DNA from: Chryseobacterium gleum
GTDB lineage: Bacteria; Bacteroidota; Bacteroidia; Flavobacteriales_D; Crocinitomicaceae
NCBI GenBank assembly: GCA_943326825.2
Contig: CALPUT020000170.1
Coordinates: forward strand, 1-6,027
Reading direction: 5' to 3'
Length of the DNA: 6,027 bases
A model generated the notes under the pieces. That model ran no database searches. It had not been told where the DNA came from and saw only the letters and a program-made list of their open reading frames with translations. The position numbers and the translations under genes are program-made. Position 1 is the stretch's first letter; every line of letters begins with the position of its first letter. This document shows positions 1 through 3,862 of the stretch, piece after piece.

Positions 1-118
1 AAAATGGTGCTAGTGAAGCATCTAAATGTGGAAGTAATCCTGGATGAACATTTAGATTATTTTGGTTAAAACAGTAGGAAAAATAAAAGAAGGATATAAT
101 AAAAAGAATAAATCGCAT
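1..118 (-). CDS. Probable secreted or membrane-anchored protein, N-terminal part only (runs off left edge)
   Basis: An open minus-strand frame starts with ATG at 118-116 and stays open for 39 codons to the window edge, so only the N-terminus is visible. It begins Met-Arg and continues with a strongly hydrophobic stretch (residues 3-17, FILFIISFFYFSYCF). The composition then changes to a polar, Pro-containing segment (NNLNVHPGLLPHLDASLAPF). This is the layout of a Sec signal peptide. Cys16 could be a lipoprotein cysteine, but the FSYC context is a poor lipobox. The leader just upstream of the ATG is A-rich (eight A's, then CAAT), as is common at Bacteroidota starts, and TACTTTTG at 131-138 matches a TAnnTTTG -7 element. 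I do not recognise the family. A caution is that T-rich DNA yields hydrophobic codons by chance, so a spurious frame of this length is possible. Confidence 0.42.
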   Translation of the reverse strand, partial: MRFILFIISFFYFSYCFNQNNLNVHPGLLPHLDASLAPF

Positions 119-286
119 ATTGTTTTTTTTCAAAAGTAGAGATTTATCACAGAATACATGTTAACAGATGATTAATTATTTTAAAGTTAGACTAACAAAA
201 ATAATTTTGTAAAATACTAATTATTAATACTTTACATAAATTTAAAATAATAGATTACGATTTTTTAACTTCCTTATTTAATTACT
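119..286. other. AT-rich spacer without a recognisable gene
   Basis: This stretch is very AT-rich, with stops in all frames at short intervals. The only structured elements I see are TACTTTTG read on the minus strand (131-138, a candidate -7 element for the left-edge gene) and a small palindrome, GTTAG-A-CTAAC, at 186-196. The palindrome has no flanking motif that would make it an attachment or attC site. No tRNA, terminator or repeat array is evident. Confidence 0.5.
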
Positions 287-376
287 TTAAACACCTCTAA
301 ACATCTTGATTTCATTAAGTTTTAAAGGTGAGAATTGTTCGTGCGCCACTAATGTGTCACGGAATGAAGGTAGATA
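287..376 (-). pseudogene. 3' remnant of an unidentified gene with an R-x5-H (HEPN-like) motif
   Basis: A minus-strand frame of 29 sense codons ends at TAA (289-287). It reads coding-like throughout, with the core FRDTLVAHEQFSPLKLNEIK, but has no start of its own except one Met six residues from the end. The frame is stopped upstream at 379-377. At the same point the similarity to DUF1016 in the neighbouring fragment ends, which suggests that the 5' part of this gene was lost and its tail joined to the DUF1016 remnant. RDTLVAH fits the R-x4-6-H signature of HEPN ribonuclease folds (compare the 'RDK..AH' pattern in AbiU2-like proteins), but 29 residues cannot establish the family. It could equally be the tail of an unrelated protein or a chance open frame. 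Confidence 0.3.
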
Positions 377-377
377 T

Positions 378-733
378 TAAAGGGGTTAATATTAAAAAAA
401 GAGACCAACTTAATTGTCGTGCCAGTGGAACGACAATTTCAAATTCTGCTAACTCATGAGCAAATTGCATCATTCTTCGAACATTTTTAATTTCAAAATT
501 TCGTCCGTATTTTACTTCTCATTGTGATGAAACTGTTATTACAATTTGCTTGCCATAGTCCGACGTTCATTTTTTAGCACTTCTTCTTGAATGCGTTTTC
601 CAACATGCCAAAAAAGTAAGGTTAAAGCATTATTTGTATCTTTTTCTACTTGTTGCTTGCTTTCATCTATCAACAAAGAAAGTTCTAAAACGAGATTAGG
701 GGTGTTGATGGTGGTTTTTTCTAAATCTAACAT
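378..733 (-). pseudogene. Decayed DUF1016 N-terminal domain (YhcG-type PD-(D/E)xK nuclease)
   Basis: Reading starts at ATG (733-731). The first 58 or so residues match the start of DUF1016/YhcG proteins, including LIDESKQQVEKDTNNALTLL, then FWHVGKRIQEEVLKNER. The frame then runs into a stop at 541-539. Switching frame at about 561-562 restores the family sequence: DYGKQIV, then EVKYGRNFEIKNVRRMMQFA and VVPLARQLSWS. That frame contains one in-frame TGA (521-519). The loss of one base from an original Arg-Ala-Asp-Tyr codon run would explain the shift. Similarity stops near 378, about where the N-terminal domain ends, and the C-terminal nuclease domain is absent. Intact family members are about 330-370 residues. 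The family is common in defence islands and beside restriction systems. Two independent lesions plus truncation make this non-functional, although a 64-residue peptide could still be translated. Confidence 0.82.
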
Positions 734-740
734 TTAAATT

Positions 741-755
741 GATTAATTATTAATC
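741..755. repeat. Palindrome GATTAAT-T-ATTAATC before the DUF1016 remnant
   Basis: Perfect 7-bp arms surround a central T. The palindrome lies between the candidate promoter (763-792) and the ATG at 733, a place where an operator could act. It is purely AT-rich apart from the outer G/C pair, so chance is a fair alternative. Confidence 0.3.
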
Positions 756-762
756 TAATTTA

Positions 763-792
763 ATTATAAAATCATCCTTTATAATCTGTCAA
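763..792 (-). promoter_or_regulatory. Candidate promoter TTGACA-N18-TATAAT upstream of the DUF1016 remnant
   Basis: Read on the minus strand, TTGACA (792-787) and TATAAT (768-763) are separated by 18 bases. Both hexamers match the sigma-70 consensus exactly and point toward the ATG at 733. This is unexpected for Bacteroidota, whose main sigma factor prefers TTG/TAnnTTTG. In DNA this AT-rich, part of the match may be luck. A 7-bp-arm palindrome (741-755) sits about where transcription would start. Confidence 0.3.
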
Positions 793-860
793 TATTTTAT
801 TATCTAAATTATTATGTTTTGATTATCTTTAGATTGATATTCTATTCTAAATTACTCACA

Positions 861-1286
861 CTATTCTTGAGTAGATAAAACTTTAATAAAAATTCCGATA
901 ACTCTTAAACCTATTGTTTCTTCATCTCTTAACAAAATTGGTTCATAAGGTAAATTTGACTTTGGAAGTAAACTGATTTCCTGATGCTTCCAACCTTCTT
1001 CTGAAGTTGTTTTTTTACTAGTATACTCTTTAATTGTATAGTTAGAACCAAAATCCGCATCTGTATAATTTGTCATCTCTACCAAAGTTATTAGACCATT
1101 TCTTGAACCCATTGAATATTTTTCAAATAAACATATTGAATTATTAGGTATAATTTTATTCATTGATTCACCTACAACTCTACAAGCAAAATAATTTTCT
1201 GAATTTGTTAACTTTTTTCCTAAATCCAAATATTTTAAATCATTTATTTGCTGATGTTCTGAAAATAATCCAGCTGCAATTTTCAA
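861..1286 (-). other. S24 (LexA/UmuD-like) self-cleaving peptidase domain at the C-terminus of the fusion
   Basis: This marks residues about 586-726 of the fusion protein. Ser626 (codon 1166-1164) lies in VVGESMNKIIPNNSICLF, the usual S24 nucleophile setting. Lys671 (codon 1031-1029) lies in YTIKEY, equivalent to the LexA and UmuD lysine. Ala590-Gly591 (1274-1269) is a candidate scissile bond. The 35-residue distance from Gly591 to Ser626 equals that in UmuD (Gly25 to Ser60) and is close to LexA (Gly85 to Ser119). The Ser-Lys distance is 45, against 37 in both references, with the extra residues in an Asn/Tyr/Asp-rich loop (657-668). There is no N-terminal DNA-binding helix-turn-helix. The helicase takes its place. 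Confidence 0.75.
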
Positions 1287-3041
1287 ATCATAAAATAGTA
1301 TTGTAAAGTCATTTGGTTCATCCAATAATTGGAAATTTTCACTTTTCTTTATCTCATCTTTAGTGGGTATCAATTCCTTTAAATATTTTCTTAAATTTTC
1401 ATTACAAGCGTATATATAGGACCCTTTTATACCTCTCAATAAGATTGTCTTGTAAATATTTATTATGAACTCTTTTAGAGTTTCAATATCTGAAATTGTA
1501 TTTTTTCCTGCTTTGTCTTTATACCTCTCTTTGTAGACAATTAAAGTCTTTTTTTCAAAATCATAATCTAATTCAGGTCCAATAATAACTCCAACATAAT
1601 TTAAATCATACCCTTGTGTCGTATGGATACACCCAACTTCATTAATTGAATTTTTAGAATTTACCCAATCAACTGCAACGCTATTCCATTTTAGTTTTGA
1701 ATTACCAATTTCAATATCATAAGCAGTTTTGTCTTTATTTGATATCCATTCCCAAGCATAACCAGCAACAAGCCTCGATAAACCATCTGATGATTCTTTT
1801 TTATGAATTTGATCTACCATTTTTTGAATATCATCAAATAAAAAGCATTCATAATCAATTGATTGAAACTTCTCTTTTAACCTTGTGTCATCAGATAAAA
1901 TTTCGTGAATAAATTTTACATAATCATTTCCTCCACGACTTCGAAATTGGGTTTTTAATGTTTCGATTCTTGTTGATGGATCATTTTCTAATTGAATAAA
2001 TCTTTGGCGTAATACATCAGAAGGTTTAATTGATTGATATCTATCATAAAATATCAATGATTTTTTAGATTGAATCAATAACCAATCTAATTCCGAGGCA
2101 GTCATTTTATCTAAACCAAAAAGGGTACAAGTATCATCAAATGGTTTGAAATAAGGTCCAAGATTTACTCTTCTTCTTAATCGATGACCTTCATCAACAA
2201 TTACTAAATCATACTTTTGTTTTGATAATTCAGATGGACCAATAACCATTTTAGGGGATAATCCTTGAATATTTTTAAACACTTTTGATATGGTTTTTCT
2301 AAAAGATGCCATCGGAATAATCAATGCCATAGTTAAATCACCATAATGTTCTTTTACCTTTTGAAGCAGTTTGAACAATTCAACATCTTCCTCTTCAAAA
2401 TCCGAATAATTGAAATTATCTAGATTTGTTTTTAATAATTTGAAGAGAAAAATTGCAAGTATTGATTTACCTGTTCCTGCACCACCTTGAATCAAACTGA
2501 CTTTAGCAGTTTCATCTAAAAGGCAAGTTAATATCAATTTTAAACTATTAATCTGTTCTTTTGAAAGTGATTTGTAGGGTGAATATTTAAATAAATCGGA
2601 ATTGTTTATATGTTCTAAAGAATGTCTTGCGATTCCCATTGACTTTAATTCATCCCAAATGTCTTTAAATAACTCCCAATAAATTTCTTTTTGTTGAAAA
2701 TAACGATGATTAGCAATTCCTAAATTACCATTTTGTAAAGTATATTGTCCATCAGCAGCTATATATCGAATTAAATTTGCTTCCAAATCTAACGTCGCTG
2801 ATTTATTGAAATAATCACTTAAAATCAAATTAACAGAGGCTAACTTATTTTTTCTTTCTGTTTTTGAATGTGCTTTCATTCGATTTAAAACATCAGTAGT
2901 TTCTCCGATATATGCATCTCTAGAAAGATCATCGTTTAGGAAATATACTAAAGGCCAAGATAAATATTCTCTATGATTGAGAACGATTTGTTGTTCTAAT
3001 TCAGTATCGAAATTATAATGACTTATAGTAAATTTCTTCAT
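861..3041 (-). CDS. GIY-YIG nuclease / DUF2075 P-loop helicase / S24 peptidase fusion protein
   Basis: This 726-residue cytoplasmic protein has three parts.

Residues about 29-115 form a GIY-YIG nuclease-like domain: VYF (32-34), AYIGET (43-48), Arg54 in the following helix and Glu87 as candidate metal ligand.

Residues about 155-560 are a DUF2075-type P-loop ATPase related to superfamily 1 helicases. Walker A is GGAGTGKS (186-193) and Walker B is VDEGH (282-286). Later motifs are DRYQSI (333-338), TQFRSRGG (364-371), HTTQGYDLNYVGV (473-485) and LLRGIKGSYIYACN (534-547).

Residues about 586-726 resemble the S24 LexA/UmuD peptidase: Ala590-Gly591, then GESM with Ser626, then Lys671 in TIKEY.

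No signal peptide or membrane segment is seen. The ATG directly follows the mazG-like stop (TAGATG), so the two are probably translationally coupled. The likely role is as a nuclease-helicase effector controlled by self-cleavage, possibly in phage defence. The domains are well supported and the function is inferred. Confidence 0.88.
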   Translation of the reverse strand: MKKFTISHYNFDTELEQQIVLNHREYLSWPLVYFLNDDLSRDAYIGETTDVLNRMKAHSKTERKNKLASVNLILSDYFNKSATLDLEANLIRYIAADGQYTLQNGNLGIANHRYFQQKEIYWELFKDIWDELKSMGIARHSLEHINNSDLFKYSPYKSLSKEQINSLKLILTCLLDETAKVSLIQGGAGTGKSILAIFLFKLLKTNLDNFNYSDFEEEDVELFKLLQKVKEHYGDLTMALIIPMASFRKTISKVFKNIQGLSPKMVIGPSELSKQKYDLVIVDEGHRLRRRVNLGPYFKPFDDTCTLFGLDKMTASELDWLLIQSKKSLIFYDRYQSIKPSDVLRQRFIQLENDPSTRIETLKTQFRSRGGNDYVKFIHEILSDDTRLKEKFQSIDYECFLFDDIQKMVDQIHKKESSDGLSRLVAGYAWEWISNKDKTAYDIEIGNSKLKWNSVAVDWVNSKNSINEVGCIHTTQGYDLNYVGVIIGPELDYDFEKKTLIVYKERYKDKAGKNTISDIETLKEFIINIYKTILLRGIKGSYIYACNENLRKYLKELIPTKDEIKKSENFQLLDEPNDFTILFYDLKIAAGLFSEHQQINDLKYLDLGKKLTNSENYFACRVVGESMNKIIPNNSICLFEKYSMGSRNGLITLVEMTNYTDADFGSNYTIKEYTSKKTTSEEGWKHQEISLLPKSNLPYEPILLRDEETIGLRVIGIFIKVLSTQE

Positions 3042-3362
3042 CTACAGTTGGTCGTATTTATCAGATTTGCCTTTTGCTTTATCTATAGGATATTTTTCTG
3101 CATTTTTTTTGATTTTATTAAGAACTATTTCCTCAACATTCAAATTGTATTTTTCAGCGATTAAAAAAGCATAAGCAAAAACATCAGCCAATTCTTCTTT
3201 TACTTTTTCAAGATTAGCATCTTCCGGTTTTTTCCAAAGAAATAATTCCATTAATTCGTTTGCTTCAATACTCAAAGCAATAGACAAATCTTTTGGATTA
3301 TGAAATTGCTCCCAATCACGTTCATTTCTAAAATCAATTAATGCTTTGGTTATTTTATTCAT
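3042..3362 (-). CDS. MazG-like nucleotide pyrophosphohydrolase (dCTPP1/RS21-C6 type)
   Basis: A 106-residue all-helical enzyme of the MazG-like superfamily, which hydrolyses (d)NTPs to monophosphate and pyrophosphate. The opening RNERDWEQFHNPKDLSIALS (12-31) is the signature of the dCTPP1 (dCTP pyrophosphatase) subgroup. The metal site is E33-x2-E36 (IEANELMEL) and E57-x2-D60 (EELADVFAYAF), and the C-terminal KIKKNAEKYP (83-92) supplies the usual Lys/Asn pair. Length is normal for the single-domain forms. Substrate preference cannot be read from sequence; dCTP or a modified pyrimidine nucleotide is the family-based guess. It is the first gene of a minus-strand operon, and its TAG stop directly abuts the ATG of the fusion protein, so the two are likely made in a fixed ratio. 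It may be simple house-cleaning or may alter nucleotide pools during infection. No Shine-Dalgarno sequence is evident. Confidence 0.88.
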   Translation of the reverse strand: MNKITKALIDFRNERDWEQFHNPKDLSIALSIEANELMELFLWKKPEDANLEKVKEELADVFAYAFLIAEKYNLNVEEIVLNKIKKNAEKYPIDKAKGKSDKYDQL

Positions 3363-3431
3363 ATACTTATGTATAATATTCTTTTGTTATTACTTTCCAA
3401 TACAATATCTACTTTTCCTTTAAAACAATGG

Positions 3432-3465
3432 GGTACAGCGCATAGAGGTACAAATATGATACAAA
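3432..3465. promoter_or_regulatory. Candidate control site of the mazG-fusion operon (short direct repeats, possible -7 element)
   Basis: On the plus strand, GGTACA occurs at 3432-3437 and 3447-3452 (15-bp step), and TACAAA at 3449-3454 and 3460-3465 (11-bp step, about one helical turn). Read on the minus strand, 3458-3451 is CATATTTG, which differs by one base from the Bacteroidota -7 motif TAnnTTTG. It points toward the mazG-like start about 90 bp away. No matching -33 TTG was found. A regulator-binding site is possible, but the repeats are short. Confidence 0.28.
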
Positions 3466-3538
3466 AACTAAATAATCCCCCCTTACTTAATCTGAATTAG
3501 TATTACTTCGAAATCACATATTTATTCATATTGTTTGT

Positions 3539-3566
3539 TATATTTGACATAATTTGACAAGTCAAA
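3539..3566 (+). promoter_or_regulatory. Candidate promoter and autoregulatory operator of the XRE gene
   Basis: TATATTTG at 3539-3546 is a full match to the Bacteroidota -7 element TAnnTTTG. TTTGAC occurs at 3543-3548 and again at 3553-3558, a step of exactly 10 bp. Its inverse GTCAAA follows at 3561-3566, making TTTGAC-AA-GTCAAA a perfect 6-bp-arm palindrome. The sites overlap the -7 element and end 9 bp before the XRE start codon, the usual position for a small XRE/C-protein-type regulator that represses its own operon. I see no convincing -33 TTG at the expected distance. Confidence 0.5.
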
Positions 3567-3575
3567 ATTACAACG

Positions 3576-3860
3576 ATGGAAAATAGGTTCGGAGTTAAAA
3601 TCAAAACTTTGAGAGAACAACAGCATTTGTACTTACGACAAGTTGCTGCGCATCTTGAAATTGATACTGCTCTTTTAAGTAAAATTGAAAAAGGGGTTCG
3701 AAACTTAAAAAAAGAACATATCCCAAAATTAGCAGAGTTGTTAAATGCTGATAAAGAGGAATTACTAACTCTTTATTTAGCGGATCAATTAGACGAGATT
3801 ATCAAAGACGAGCCTTTGGGTAAAAAGGCTATAAACATAATTATTAACCCAATAAAATAA
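3576..3860 (+). CDS. XRE/Cro-family helix-turn-helix regulator of the restriction operon
   Basis: This 94-residue protein carries a Cro/C1-type helix-turn-helix at about residues 6-62: LREQQHLYLRQVAAHLEI (helices 1-2), DTALLSKIEKG (recognition helix, 30-40), then IPKLAELLNADKEEL. A short acidic/hydrophobic tail (63-94) has no ligand domain, so it is probably a constitutive dimeric DNA binder. It stands directly in front of hsdR with 2 nt between its TAA and the hsdR ATG, so the genes form one operon. Similar small regulators precede restriction genes in many bacteria and delay or limit nuclease expression, as C proteins do in type II systems. The TTTGAC half-sites just upstream are its likely operator. 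It may also affect the divergent mazG-fusion operon, whose start is about 210 bp away. The domain is secure and the targets are inferred. Confidence 0.88.
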   Translation: MENRFGVKIKTLREQQHLYLRQVAAHLEIDTALLSKIEKGVRNLKKEHIPKLAELLNADKEELLTLYLADQLDEIIKDEPLGKKAINIIINPIK

Positions 3861-3862
3861 GT

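Noticed and set aside
20..57. Perfect 10-bp inverted repeat (ATCTAAATGT / ACATTTAGAT) with an 18-nt loop, as a possible terminator or attachment site
   Set aside because: No T-run follows on either strand, and it lies inside the open minus-strand frame at the left edge, so it may be coincidental within coding DNA.
3..69. Plus-strand frames open from the left edge (stops at 45-47 and 67-69) as the 3' end of a gene
   Set aside because: Both are very short. Neither reads like a known C-terminus, and the minus-strand frame across the same bases is longer and has a plausible start.
186..196. GTTAG-A-CTAAC palindrome as an integron attC or phage att core
   Set aside because: It lacks the paired R/L box layout and spacing of attC, and no integrase gene or second copy is in the window.
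292..330. Imperfect hairpin (CACCT ... AGGTG with inner CTTGAT / ATTAAG) as a terminator
   Set aside because: The arms are interrupted by unequal bulges, only a weak TTTAAA follows on the minus strand, and the bases overlap the coding-like gene tail.
853..873. TACTCA / TGAGTA inverted repeat across the stop codon of the fusion gene, as a terminator
   Set aside because: The stem is only 6 bp with a 9-nt loop and no following U-tract; it is too weak to call.
1697..1912. Plus-strand 71-codon open frame
   Set aside because: It lies wholly inside the helicase part of the fusion gene on the other strand, with no motif or start context. It is an antisense shadow.
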